Source: Clostridiales bacterium (GTDB lineage Bacteria > Bacillota > Clostridia > Saccharofermentanales > Saccharofermentanaceae). Taken from it: a stretch of 64,000 nt of DNA. Under the pieces are notes generated by a model, which did no database searches, was not told the origin of the DNA, and worked only from the letters and a program-made list of their open reading frames with translations. Shown piece after piece: positions 53,358-62,376 of this stretch. Position numbers and translations under genes: made by a program. The first letter of the stretch is position 1; every line of letters begins with the position of its first letter. The stretch is taken from positions 1 through 64,000 of the forward strand of contig JAGCGK010000197.1 of NCBI GenBank assembly GCA_017649645.1, in the 5' to 3' direction.

Positions 53358-54497
53358 ATGAGCAATATTTTGGATTACATTAAATGGAGAGGTGACCTTT
53401 CTTTTTCGAAAAGTCCCATGAATGAAGTCGACGGCATGATATTTGCAAACCTTTGCTATCTTAACTTTGATGCCGTTCTTGACAGCATCGAAAGTGAGAG
53501 CATTGCAATAAAGGAATACACTTCTCTTGTTCGAAAAAACAACCTGGAGATCCTTAGAATGCTCCTGGTAAATACCAAAGATTACGATGATCTTCTTTAT
53601 TCATGTTCCAAGTCAACTCGTTTCAGGGATGTAAAGCTTTCTGATTACTTGAGCATGTTTGATCCGAAACTCGAAATGCAGTTCGCTGCAATCACTTTTG
53701 AACTTGATGACAAAAGTCTGGTTGTTGCGTTCAGAGGAACTGATGACACCATCGCCGGCTGGAAAGAAGACTTTAACATGGGATTTCTTGATGTTATCCC
53801 TTCTCAGGCTCAGGCCCTCAACTATCTTAACCGTATATACTCGAAGCATCCGGACAGAAAACTTTATCTGTTGGGCCACTCCAAAGGAGGAAACCTTGCT
53901 ATATACTCAGCGGTAAAATCCCCTCTTAAGGTCAATTCTAAGATCGCTCACATTTATAATTACGACGGTCCGGGATTCAGAGGCGACTTCTTGGAGGATA
54001 AGACCTATTTAAGGCTAACAAAGAAGATAACGTCTATCGTACCGGAATCTTCCATCATCGGAATGCTTCTCGAGCGTAAGGAGTCAGAACTGATCGCCAA
54101 GAGTAATGTCATGGGTGGATTCTATCAGCACGACGGTTTTTCCTGGGAGGTTATCGGAACCAAGTTCGTAACCAAGAAAGAGCGTAACATCGATAGTCAG
54201 ATAATTGATAAGACTCTTAAGAGCTATCTTTATAACTCAACTTCCGAACAGAGAATGCAGGTTGCAGATGCCCTTTCTAAGATCTTCAAGGGATATGAGA
54301 GTTATACCCTGACTGACCTTACAGCCGATAAGATCAAGGTCATTAACAGACTTAGCAAGAGCTACGACGGTCTTGATAAGCATACCAAGGACTTCCTTAC
54401 TGCTTCCCTGCGCCTTATCTTCAGCGAAGGCATTAAGGCAGTCAGAGGAAACTCCAGCGGTCTGAAGCTGCCGGTTGGCTTACTGTCAAAGAAATGA
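53358..54497 (+). CDS. DUF2974 alpha/beta hydrolase (lipase-like)
   Basis: The 379-residue product belongs to the Mbeg1-like DUF2974 group: DYIKWRGDLSFSKSPMNEVD at the N terminus, VVAFRGTDDTIAGWKEDFNM, and the nucleophile elbow GHSKGGNLAIYSA with the catalytic serine, then IYNYDGPGF and a late YQHDGFSW. A lipase/esterase role fits the fold but substrates are unknown. AAGGAG lies 8 bases before the ATG at 53358; an in-frame TTG at 53334 would add 8 residues and lies upstream of that site. There is no signal peptide. Confidence 0.87.
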   Translation: MSNILDYIKWRGDLSFSKSPMNEVDGMIFANLCYLNFDAVLDSIESESIAIKEYTSLVRKNNLEILRMLLVNTKDYDDLLYSCSKSTRFRDVKLSDYLSMFDPKLEMQFAAITFELDDKSLVVAFRGTDDTIAGWKEDFNMGFLDVIPSQAQALNYLNRIYSKHPDRKLYLLGHSKGGNLAIYSAVKSPLKVNSKIAHIYNYDGPGFRGDFLEDKTYLRLTKKITSIVPESSIIGMLLERKESELIAKSNVMGGFYQHDGFSWEVIGTKFVTKKERNIDSQIIDKTLKSYLYNSTSEQRMQVADALSKIFKGYESYTLTDLTADKIKVINRLSKSYDGLDKHTKDFLTASLRLIFSEGIKAVRGNSSGLKLPVGLLSKK

Positions 54498-54579
54498 GTT
54501 CACATTTATTATTATGAAGAAAAATGTACGTTTTTTAATTTAATCTATTTTTGCAATTTCAAAATGCAAATTATTCATT

Positions 54580-54585
54580 TATAAT
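54580..54585 (+). promoter_or_regulatory. Possible -10 box of ddh
   Basis: A perfect TATAAT with a weak TTTCAA at -35 (54557-54562, spacer 17). The transcript would start near 54592, 36 bases before the ATG. Confidence 0.4.
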
Positions 54586-54627
54586 CCATTAGTTAGAATA
54601 TTTTATTAAGAAAGTGAGATAACGAAA

Positions 54628-55614
54628 ATGGCTATAAGAATTGGTATATTAGGCTATGGAAACCTCGCACGAGGAGTCGAAGCCGGAATCACACACAACA
54701 ATGATATGGAACTCGTCGCTGTTTTTACAAGAAGAGACCCTGCTTCCTTGCAGATCAAGACACCTAACGTTCCTGTTGTAAGCGTTAACGATATTGCTTC
54801 ATACAAGGATAAGATCGATGTATTGGTTCTCTGCGGCGGTAGTGCTACAGATCTTCCAAAGCAGACAGTTCAGTACGCTAAAGACTTTAACGTAATCGAC
54901 AGTTTTGATACACACGCTAAGATCCCTGAGCACTATGCTGAGGTAAACGAGCAGGCTCTCGCTAACCAGAAGGTTGCTCTCATCTCATGTGGTTGGGATC
55001 CGGGTATGTTCTCCATCAATCGTCTTTATTCCAACTGCATCCTTCCTGACGGAAAAGACTACACATTCTGGGGTAAGGGCGTAAGCCAGGGTCACTCTGA
55101 TGCTATCCGCCGCGTACCTGGTGTTAAGAACGGTAAGCAGTACACAGTACCGGTTGATGCAGCTCTCGAGGCTGTAAGATCCGGTTCTAATCCTGAACTT
55201 ACAACACGTCAGAAGCACACTCGTGTTTGCTACGTAGTTCCTGAAGAAGGCGCTGATAAGGACCTTATCACTAAGACTATCAAGGAAATGCCTAACTATT
55301 TCTCTGATTACGATACAACTGTTAACTTCATTACTGAAGAAGAGTTCGTAAGAGATCACAGCGGCATGGCTCACGGCGGTTTCGTATTCCGTACAGGTAC
55401 AACAGGCTGGAACAACGAGAACAAGCACGTTATCGAGTATAGCCTTAAACTCGACTCCAACCCGGAATTCACAGCTTCCGTACTTCTTGCTTATGCTCGT
55501 GCAGTATCCCGTCTCGCAACAAAGGGCGACTACGGTTGTAAGACAGTTTTCGATGTTGCTCCTGCACTTCTCTCACCTCTTTCCGGTGATGAGATCAGAG
55601 CTCATCTTCTCTAA
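54628..55614 (+). CDS. ddh: Meso-diaminopimelate dehydrogenase
   Basis: The enzyme makes meso-DAP from tetrahydrodipicolinate in one NADPH-dependent step. The 328-residue protein has the Rossmann start RIGILGYGNLARGVE, the NADP-contact FTRRDP, LCGGSATD, and the substrate region SCGWDPGMFSINR, WGKGVSQGHSDAIRRV and SGMAHGGFVFRTG, all typical. Codon use is strongly biased toward C- and T-ending optimal codons, suggesting high expression. It is a single gene with its own terminator. With lysA it implies that the organism bypasses the succinylase or acetylase branch. Confidence 0.96.
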   Translation: MAIRIGILGYGNLARGVEAGITHNNDMELVAVFTRRDPASLQIKTPNVPVVSVNDIASYKDKIDVLVLCGGSATDLPKQTVQYAKDFNVIDSFDTHAKIPEHYAEVNEQALANQKVALISCGWDPGMFSINRLYSNCILPDGKDYTFWGKGVSQGHSDAIRRVPGVKNGKQYTVPVDAALEAVRSGSNPELTTRQKHTRVCYVVPEEGADKDLITKTIKEMPNYFSDYDTTVNFITEEEFVRDHSGMAHGGFVFRTGTTGWNNENKHVIEYSLKLDSNPEFTASVLLAYARAVSRLATKGDYGCKTVFDVAPALLSPLSGDEIRAHLL

Positions 55615-55636
55615 TACTTAATCGAGAATAATTACT

Positions 55637-55673
55637 GCGGGATTTCCTGATAATGGGAAGTCCCGCTTTTTTT
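55637..55673 (+). terminator. Terminator of ddh
   Basis: Stem GCGGGATTTCC / GGGAAGTCCCGC followed by seven T. Confidence 0.9.
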
Positions 55674-55753
55674 CGAGCAAGACACGTGATTTGCCCTAAA
55701 TATGAGATATTGTTGTGTTAACATATCTAGCAGAACATAAGAGGAGATATCGT

Positions 55754-56551
55754 ATGAAAAAGAATCTGTCACTTATCATGGCTCTTGTTATGGCAGGAAG
55801 CATTTGTGCCTGCAACAATGATACCGGTGATAAGAAAGAAGTTACTGATAAAGAGACAACAAGCACGACAACCGAAGAAACGACTGTAGGAGAATCCGAG
55901 TCAACGACTTCCGCTTCACAGGTCGTAAAGGATATAGGGCCATCGGAAACTGATCCTCAGATCGATCTCATAGCTTCATTGAAAGATACATGGTTTACCC
56001 CGAGTGATGATCATGCGACTTTCTACTACTGCGTTACGGACTTTGATCATAACGGCAGACTTGAGATCAACTGCGCTTCCATGCAGGGCTCGGGATACTT
56101 CACATCGGCACGTTTTTTCGAAGTGAATGAGGCATGTGACGGTCTTACTGAATGTTCTCTTCCGAATGACGATTTTGAAGGATTCCTCTTCCCTGACATC
56201 ATTACCGATGAACCGATCGAAGTATATACTGACGGAAACACCTATACTTATATTTTCGATGACACCGTGGTGACAAATTCAGATGAGTCATCGCTTTATA
56301 CCAATACTTTCTCGATCAATAACACTTACATCAATATATTCGTTATCGCGGAAAAGACCTCCAGATCAGACGGCTCGATATTCTATTCGGATTTCTCGAG
56401 AGTCCTTGATGAGAGCGAGTATCAGTCGATCCTTGATAACCCTGTTCCGGGTCAGACAAAGTCCACCTGCTATCTCGGCTGGATCCCTACAAGTAACACG
56501 GAAGACCTCAATGCACTTCTTAAGGGAAGCTACCAGACCTTCTTAGGTTAA
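55754..56551 (+). CDS. Lipoprotein of unknown function
   Basis: The 265-residue product has a signal (1-20) ending SICAC, a Thr/Ser/Glu-rich linker (about 25-65) and a globular domain of about 190 residues that I cannot assign; it contains DFDHNGRLEINCASMQGSG, which resembles the FG-GAP-like or EF-hand-like loop DxDxNGxLE found in many clostridial lipoproteins. The start at 55754 has GAGGAG 7 bases before it; an in-frame upstream ATG does not. Its stop overlaps the stop of the LTA-synthase-like gene by four bases (TTAA), tail to tail. Confidence 0.78.
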   Translation: MKKNLSLIMALVMAGSICACNNDTGDKKEVTDKETTSTTTEETTVGESESTTSASQVVKDIGPSETDPQIDLIASLKDTWFTPSDDHATFYYCVTDFDHNGRLEINCASMQGSGYFTSARFFEVNEACDGLTECSLPNDDFEGFLFPDIITDEPIEVYTDGNTYTYIFDDTVVTNSDESSLYTNTFSINNTYINIFVIAEKTSRSDGSIFYSDFSRVLDESEYQSILDNPVPGQTKSTCYLGWIPTSNTEDLNALLKGSYQTFLG

Positions 56552-58701
56552 TCTTCCTGCTCGAAAATGTACTTAAAGTAATCGTACTGGATTATGTATC
56601 CGGAATACTTCCACTTGTCCTTTACAAGCTGATTAACGTTATCCACGTAATCATCAGGAACAGTCACACCCGGATTCGGAATAAACTCCTTCGTCTTACA
56701 GTCATATTCGCCTAACTGTGTCTTCCAGCTGTTACCCGCATTTACGGGAAGTATGACAAGCGGCATCGAACTGTTGACCGAATTCACGTCATAAACAGGC
56801 GCAAAGATATCTCGTCCCGGGAATAATCTGGAATCATATTCTATTCCGAAAAGATTCATCAATGTAGGAATTATATCTATCGAAGAACATGGTGTATCAA
56901 CGACGATAGGTTCTTCGATGGAGCCGCACCACAGGACAAGAGTATTCTTATATCTTATGATATCCTGCTCGGAAGATTCCATTCCGGAGAGCTCGTCATA
57001 GTAATCAGTTCCGCCGTTTGCCATTCCGTAAGGATAATGATCGGCGCACATAACGATTACCGTATCATCAGCAATACCTGCCTTCTCCAGCTTATCGAGA
57101 AGATACTCGAGTCCCTTATCAAGTTCCTTGTTACAAGCCATATATGCCTGGATCGTCTGTGATGAATCAGGGAATGCTTCGATCGCGGAGTCCTTATTAC
57201 GCTTACTCATGGCATTAGCTGCCCAGCTGTAGTTACAGTGTCCGCTAACGGTCATGTAGTACGCATGGAATTTCGTTCCGTTATTCACATAGTCATCGAT
57301 GTAGGAATCTACGGTTGCTTCAAACATCTCATAGTCTGATGCAGGCCATGCCAGTGATTCGACTTCCAATCCGTGATTGATAGCCGAGAAATCATATCCG
57401 AGATTAGGATGTGTCTTATCCCTGTCATAGAAAGTATATGCGCCGTTATGCCATGCAGGAGTATAGTATCCCATATCTCCGAAAACGTATCCGAACCCGT
57501 ACGGCATATAATCATTCCTGCTCGCATAGAACGAATTGCTGGAACCGATCCACTGAGGGATCTGTCCCGTCATGACCGCGAACTCACCGCCTGTAGTCGA
57601 TAAGTGCCAGTTCGGCTGATAGAAATCAGTAAATACAAATCCTTCATTGGCAAGTTTATATAATGTCGGAGTGTAGTCCTTGTCGATCGCATAAGGACAA
57701 AATGCCTCAGCAGTTATAAGGATAAGGTTCTTACCTTCAAACATGCCTGTATACTCATTTTGCTGAGTAGGCATATTATTTCCGAAGTAAAGATGCATTC
57801 CCTTGATCGTATTGTTGTCCGTCTCGTTATATAGTGTCTCAAAATCGATATCAGTGATGTTGAACGGATAAGGAGTAGGCGTCGGAGTAGGTTCTTCCGA
57901 GCTTTCTGTAGGATCGGTATCACCCGTATCAGGCAATGTGGAAACAGTTGTGGTTTCAGTAAACATAGACGGCTCAAAAGTCGTAAACAAAGGCTCATCC
58001 GGATCAATCTCCGGAAGCGGCATCTCAGGCTTACCAAAAACGCCATAGCGCGCTTCTAGGATCAGCGAATCAACCAATCCGTATCTTTGTATAGCCATGT
58101 TAGGTTCGAAATCATAAGTCGCGTAATTGTTATCTGGTCCTTTAAAAGACAAAAGTGATCCCGCGATCAATAGTACCAAAATCGAGACAAGAGAAATGAT
58201 CCAAAATCGCTTGCCGGATTTCTCGAGAGGAATGATGATACGGATAAAAACAAAAAACAGGACTACAGGTATGAAAAGCACCAGTATCTGAGGGATCCTA
58301 GCACCTGCAACCTGTGCGATAGTCCCCTTAAAGCCGTCTACGACCTGGCCTGTCATTCCCGCCATATATCCGAATCCGAAATATGTTCCGTAGAAATCCA
58401 TACAGCAGAATTCGATACCATAGAGTATAAATGATGCTACGACGAAGATACCGCCGATCACCCTGGCAACGATCTTTTGAGGAATAATATCAACGATAAC
58501 TCCGATAATAAGTCCTACAGGGATCGTGAATAAAAGTATCCTGACCAAAGACAGATCAAAAAACGGAATGTCCTTTGCCATCAGTCTCAGCATCAATTCC
58601 ATATATATCGAAAAAAGCGGAAAGAAAAGGACAGGCACAAGACCCTTAAAAGGGTCGTGCCTGTCCGAACTATCAGTTATAAATTTTTTTATAAGATCCA
58701 T
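56548..58701 (-). CDS. LTA synthase-family sulfatase (membrane phosphoglycerol transferase-like)
   Basis: The 717-residue protein has five N-terminal helices (about residues 25-195), a Pro/Thr/Ser-rich linker (about 255-285), and an extracellular alkaline-phosphatase-fold domain. Active-site pieces are LILITAEAF (metal Glu), the nucleophile Thr in STTGGEFAVMTG, and VIVMCADHYPYG (Asp-His metal site). Enzymes of this family polymerise or attach phosphoglycerol for teichoic acid-like polymers. It is 11 bases downstream of the DUF4214-deacetylase gene on the same strand. A strong terminator-like hairpin sits inside its first codons (see separate entry), so expression may be limited or the start may lie further in. 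Confidence 0.85.
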   Translation of the reverse strand: MDLIKKFITDSSDRHDPFKGLVPVLFFPLFSIYMELMLRLMAKDIPFFDLSLVRILLFTIPVGLIIGVIVDIIPQKIVARVIGGIFVVASFILYGIEFCCMDFYGTYFGFGYMAGMTGQVVDGFKGTIAQVAGARIPQILVLFIPVVLFFVFIRIIIPLEKSGKRFWIISLVSILVLLIAGSLLSFKGPDNNYATYDFEPNMAIQRYGLVDSLILEARYGVFGKPEMPLPEIDPDEPLFTTFEPSMFTETTTVSTLPDTGDTDPTESSEEPTPTPTPYPFNITDIDFETLYNETDNNTIKGMHLYFGNNMPTQQNEYTGMFEGKNLILITAEAFCPYAIDKDYTPTLYKLANEGFVFTDFYQPNWHLSTTGGEFAVMTGQIPQWIGSSNSFYASRNDYMPYGFGYVFGDMGYYTPAWHNGAYTFYDRDKTHPNLGYDFSAINHGLEVESLAWPASDYEMFEATVDSYIDDYVNNGTKFHAYYMTVSGHCNYSWAANAMSKRNKDSAIEAFPDSSQTIQAYMACNKELDKGLEYLLDKLEKAGIADDTVIVMCADHYPYGMANGGTDYYDELSGMESSEQDIIRYKNTLVLWCGSIEEPIVVDTPCSSIDIIPTLMNLFGIEYDSRLFPGRDIFAPVYDVNSVNSSMPLVILPVNAGNSWKTQLGEYDCKTKEFIPNPGVTVPDDYVDNVNQLVKDKWKYSGYIIQYDYFKYIFEQED
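58622..58667 (-). terminator. Terminator-like hairpin inside the start of the LTA-synthase-like gene
   Basis: On the minus strand GGACAGGCAC and GACCC pair with GGGTC and GTGCCTGTCC (15 bp, a two-base bulge), directly followed by TTTTCTTT. It lies 46 bases after the deacetylase stop and within codons 12-26 of the next gene. It could end the deacetylase transcript or attenuate the downstream gene. Confidence 0.65.
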
Positions 58702-58712
58702 AACCCCTTAGA

Positions 58713-60200
58713 TCAACGAATCGAGTAGTAAGCCTCCCCTGCTTCAAGATCGATGCCCTTTGCCTCAGCAAGCTCGCTAACCGTAACTAATTGATAACCC
58801 CTAGCAATAAGTTCAGGAATGACTATATCCATAGCATTACCTGTCGACGAATAAAGATCGTGCATTAATATAATGTCACCATCTTTTACATTATTCAAGA
58901 TTGCATTAGCTGTCTTAGTCGTGTCTCTATTCTTCCAATCCTGTGTATCGAGGCTCCAGATGATCATCGGCATACCGACGTTAGCCTTAGTAACATCACT
59001 GAAGGAACCGCCGCAAGGACGCATGATAGTAGGCTCTTCACCAATGATACTCTTAACTGCATCATTACATCCTGTGATCTCCCACTTAATCGTAGCTCCG
59101 CTTACGTTTGCAAGATTGTTCTCATGGTCGAATGTATGGTTAGCGATCTCACAGCCAAGCTCATAAGCTCGCTGAACGCAGCTTGCATATATAGGAACAC
59201 GGTTACCGACTACAAAGAACGTTGCCTTACAGTCGTACTGCTCACAAAGATCCAGGATATGATTTGTTACAGGAGCATAAGGTCCGTCATCAAATGTAAG
59301 AGCGACCATCGGCTTATTCGGATCGATCGTGCTGACTTTTTCCGGTTCAGGTTCAGGTCTTAAAGAAAGATCATGATCGGAAAGGATGCCTGCAAACTCA
59401 GGGCTGTTCTTAAATTCGTCAAAGAGCTTATCTTTGGATTCACCGTTCTTCATGGAATCGAGCCAGAAATTCTTTCCGCCCTCATCGGCTGCTCTTCCCA
59501 TGAATGACAGATAAAGCGCATCGATAAAGGAAGAATTATCAGTAACGGTCTTTTGTCCTTCTTCGGAATAGAAGAACTGCTGGATCAGTTCCTCAGGATA
59601 TACTTCGTTATTAGCAAGAGCTGCAGTCCAGTAATTAAGTCCCTCAGGTTCAGGATTTCTCTTAAGGATATTTCTGTAGCAATCGCTTACGAACTTAGTA
59701 TGAGGAACGTTCAGATCCCTTGACTCAACGTAATCAACAGAACCGGAAGTAATACCGTACTTCTGACAAAGTCCGTTAAATTCTGCTGAACTAGCAAATC
59801 CATTGACGATATGTCTTGTTGAAAAACCTGTATCAAGAACTTCAAGCCAATAAGCCTTACCTTCCGGTTCAGCTTCTCTCGACAACATAACGTTATAGAA
59901 GATCTCAACTATCTTCTCATTGGAGTATTCCTTGGATTTAAACTCAGGACTCTCCGAAAACAATGTTATCATCTGGGCTGCATTAATATTGTGATTATTA
60001 AGTTCGCTAGTCCAGTAATTAAGTCCGTCTTCTTCGGCTTCTCTGTCAAGCATCAAAGTATAACCACGCTTAACGAAATCCTCTGTTGACTGTCCTTCAG
60101 TCTCATCTGCCAAAGCCGTTCCGGCATTAAACGATACTACGCTGACAAAAAGCAACATTGACATAAATGCCGATAAAACTCTGAACCAAATCCGTTTCAT
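58713..60200 (-). CDS. Secreted polysaccharide deacetylase with N-terminal DUF4214 repeats
   Basis: A signal peptide (1-33) is followed by four DUF4214-type repeats (about 35-265; for example YTLMLDREAEEDGLNYW, FYNVMLSREAEPEGKAYW) and a complete NodB domain (about 295-485): VALTFDDGPYAPVT, the HTFDH metal histidines, MRPCGGSFSD, IIWSLDTQDW and IILMHDL. It would remove acetyl groups from peptidoglycan or another N-acetylglucosamine polymer outside the cell. The fusion shows that DUF4214 repeats act as an attachment module for wall enzymes in this genome. The ATG at 60200 is preceded by GAGGG. Confidence 0.92.
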   Translation of the reverse strand: MKRIWFRVLSAFMSMLLFVSVVSFNAGTALADETEGQSTEDFVKRGYTLMLDREAEEDGLNYWTSELNNHNINAAQMITLFSESPEFKSKEYSNEKIVEIFYNVMLSREAEPEGKAYWLEVLDTGFSTRHIVNGFASSAEFNGLCQKYGITSGSVDYVESRDLNVPHTKFVSDCYRNILKRNPEPEGLNYWTAALANNEVYPEELIQQFFYSEEGQKTVTDNSSFIDALYLSFMGRAADEGGKNFWLDSMKNGESKDKLFDEFKNSPEFAGILSDHDLSLRPEPEPEKVSTIDPNKPMVALTFDDGPYAPVTNHILDLCEQYDCKATFFVVGNRVPIYASCVQRAYELGCEIANHTFDHENNLANVSGATIKWEITGCNDAVKSIIGEEPTIMRPCGGSFSDVTKANVGMPMIIWSLDTQDWKNRDTTKTANAILNNVKDGDIILMHDLYSSTGNAMDIVIPELIARGYQLVTVSELAEAKGIDLEAGEAYYSIR

Positions 60201-60247
60201 TCTATTCCCTCTTTCAATATAAAGATTTTGATATTTAAACAATTGAT

Positions 60248-60256
60248 ATTATATCA
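60248..60256 (-). promoter_or_regulatory. Extended -10 promoter of the DUF4214-deacetylase gene
   Basis: TGATATAAT on the minus strand. The start near 60241 gives a 41-base leader to ATG 60200. It is divergent from the aldo/keto reductase gene. Confidence 0.5.
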
Positions 60257-60318
60257 CCTAAAACCTTCAAAAAGATAAAATTAGTGTACAAATAATTTTA
60301 TCACGGAGGTGAATTCCA

Positions 60319-61440
60319 ATGTATGATTTTGATTCGGCTATGCTCGGATTCGGACTGATGAGACTCCCTGAAAAAGACGGCGTGATCGACTTAGAAACAG
60401 TCTGCTCCATGGTAGATAAATATATGGCATCAGGAAACACGTATTTTGACACTGCATATATATATCACGGCGGTAATTCCGAGAAGGTCGTAAAAGATGC
60501 TATCGTAGCTCGTTATCCTCGTGATTCTTTTACTCTCGCTACTAAGCTCCCTGCATGGTGTATCCATTCTTTCGAAGACAGAGACAAGATCTTCCAGGAA
60601 CAGCTCGACAGAATGGGCGTAGACTACATTGACTATTACCTCCTTCACAGCGTTGAAGACGGAAACAATTATGATGTATACGAGAAGTACGACTGTTTTA
60701 ACTGGGCTATGGAGAAAAAAGCTCAGGGAAAGATCAAGACATTCGGTTTCTCATTCCACGGAACACCTGCGCTTCTTGAGAAGATCCTTGATAAGCATCC
60801 GGAAGTAGAATTCGTTCAGATCCAGCTCAACTATGCTGACTGGAACAGTAACCTTATCAATTCCGGTAAGCTCTATAAGATCCTCACGGACAGAAGCATT
60901 CCGATCACAGTCATGGAACCTGTTAAGGGCGGCACACTCGCCAAAGTCGTTCCTGAAGCTGAGAAAGTATTTAAGGAAGCCCGCCCTGGTATGTCAGTTG
61001 CTTCATGGGCACTTCGTTTTGTAGGAAGCCTTCCGGGCGTTAAGTTCATCTTGAGCGGTATGAGCAACGACGAACAGATGGATGATAACCTTAAGACATT
61101 TACTAATTTTGAGCGCCTTACAGATAGCGACAAGGAAGCTCTCGAGAAAGCAAAATCAATCATGTTCGCTTTCGATCTGGTTCCTTGTACCGGTTGCCGC
61201 TACTGTGTTGACGGTTGTCCGTCAAGTATCAGCATACCTGATGTCTTCACTGCTCTTAATGATAAGAGAAAGTTCCCTCATGATAACAGACCTAACTTCT
61301 ACTACAACGGTCTTACAGCTAAATACGGTAAAGCATCCGATTGTCTTGAATGTGGTCAATGCGAAGGCGTATGTCCTCAGCATCTGAATATCATCGAACT
61401 TCTTAAGGAAGCATCCGAGAAATTTGATAATGCTTTATAA
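60319..61440 (+). CDS. Aldo/keto reductase with C-terminal 4Fe-4S ferredoxin domain
   Basis: Residues 1-265 are an aldo/keto reductase barrel: GFGLMRLP, FDTAYIYHGGNSE with the catalytic Asp/Tyr, the Lys in LATKLP, and YIDYYLLHSV with the His. Residues about 288-360 have two ferredoxin-type cysteine clusters, CTGCRYCVDGCP and CLECGQCEGVCP, each binding one 4Fe-4S cluster. The fusion is common in anaerobes and couples the reductase to a ferredoxin-like electron source, replacing or supplementing NADPH. The substrate is unknown. GGAGG lies 9 bases before the ATG. Confidence 0.93.
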   Translation: MYDFDSAMLGFGLMRLPEKDGVIDLETVCSMVDKYMASGNTYFDTAYIYHGGNSEKVVKDAIVARYPRDSFTLATKLPAWCIHSFEDRDKIFQEQLDRMGVDYIDYYLLHSVEDGNNYDVYEKYDCFNWAMEKKAQGKIKTFGFSFHGTPALLEKILDKHPEVEFVQIQLNYADWNSNLINSGKLYKILTDRSIPITVMEPVKGGTLAKVVPEAEKVFKEARPGMSVASWALRFVGSLPGVKFILSGMSNDEQMDDNLKTFTNFERLTDSDKEALEKAKSIMFAFDLVPCTGCRYCVDGCPSSISIPDVFTALNDKRKFPHDNRPNFYYNGLTAKYGKASDCLECGQCEGVCPQHLNIIELLKEASEKFDNAL

Positions 61441-61469
61441 CTTCAACACTTTATAATAATCTGGTTTCA

Positions 61470-61508
61470 CTAAGACCTCTTGAAGCATACTGTTTCAGGA
61501 GGTCTTAG
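61470..61508 (+). terminator. Hairpin after the aldo/keto reductase gene
   Basis: CTAAGACCTC (61470-61479) pairs perfectly with GAGGTCTTAG (61499-61508), with TGAA/TTCA inside, 29 bases past the stop. There is no T tract, so termination is uncertain; it may protect the 3' end. Confidence 0.45.
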
Positions 61509-61551
61509 TAATTCAGGGAAACAAATACCCATACCCCTATTATCCGCATAC

Positions 61552-61585
61552 CGATAATAATTTATCGTTATTCGATAATTTATTG
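61552..61585. promoter_or_regulatory. Array of palindromic half-sites (operator-like)
   Basis: CGATAA (61552-61557), TTATCG (61562-61567), CGATAA (61573-61578) and TTATTG (61580-61585) form overlapping inverted repeats immediately before a -35 box. The alternation of half-sites suggests binding of two regulator dimers. No regulator gene is next to it. Confidence 0.6.
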
Positions 61586-61614
61586 TTGAAATTCAAAATC
61601 TCTAATGTTATGAT
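61586..61614 (+). promoter_or_regulatory. Promoter of the membrane protein/lipoprotein operon
   Basis: TTGAAA (61586-61591) and TATGAT (61609-61614), spacer 17, directly downstream of the half-site array. The start would be near 61621. Confidence 0.6.
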
Positions 61615-61641
61615 ACAACTGTCGAACGGAGGAAAAGGGAT

Positions 61642-62355
61642 ATGAAAAGCAAAGAGACAAAAAGGAGTATCATCCTGACAGCAGTATTTGCATTACTGAC
61701 TTTGATAGCTTTGGCATTCTGTTTTTTGGTCACCAATTTCGGATCAGTTGTTGTATCGTTAACTGCTGTCATCTTCTTAGTAATCTTACTTAGGCTACTT
61801 TTAAAGAAAAGAAACAGACCTTGTTTCGTATGTTCAATAGTATTTTCTGCTGTTCTTCTATTCAGTGCCTTCTTCTGGTTATTTTTCCTTCTGCTACCGG
61901 TTAATTCCACCAGTAAGTTTAAGTATCCTTATGAGATGACCTATATTTGCGACAGCAGACCGGGAAAATCAACCCGCCCGGAATTCTTCCCGAAGGAAAT
62001 CCCTTCAAGCGCAACAGACTATGAACTGGATTTTCTCCCATCGATCATGCAGGGTCAGGGGCACCTGACAGTCTCGTTCAAGGCCGATGACGAATATATT
62101 AAAGATCTTAAGACTTCTTTGGAAGGTAAAGCGATACATGTCGTTCCTGTAAATGAATTTGCTTCGTTCAACGAACAGATACACGCTGAAGATCCTGAAG
62201 ATCCATTTAGAGAAGTCGATCTTTATTGGGGTAAATGGAACGAAGAACATCCGAACGGAACAGTCTATATTATCTCAACAAACTATTACTCACACCACCC
62301 TCATACGGATGCTGTGATCATAGACGGCAATTACGTATTCTTCTCGAATTATTAA
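61642..62355 (+). CDS. Small membrane protein of unknown function
   Basis: Three hydrophobic helices (about residues 11-32, 35-53, 60-85) precede an extracellular domain of about 150 residues. No family is recognised. The domain has GQGHLTVSFKADDEYIKDL and a HPNGTVYIISTNYYSHHPH segment; the His-rich end might bind metal but no motif is clear. GGAGG lies 10 bases before the ATG. A lipoprotein gene starts 21 bases after its stop, so the two form an operon under the half-site array. Confidence 0.7.
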   Translation: MKSKETKRSIILTAVFALLTLIALAFCFLVTNFGSVVVSLTAVIFLVILLRLLLKKRNRPCFVCSIVFSAVLLFSAFFWLFFLLLPVNSTSKFKYPYEMTYICDSRPGKSTRPEFFPKEIPSSATDYELDFLPSIMQGQGHLTVSFKADDEYIKDLKTSLEGKAIHVVPVNEFASFNEQIHAEDPEDPFREVDLYWGKWNEEHPNGTVYIISTNYYSHHPHTDAVIIDGNYVFFSNY

Positions 62356-62376
62356 TACGGAATAAGGAGAACTCAA

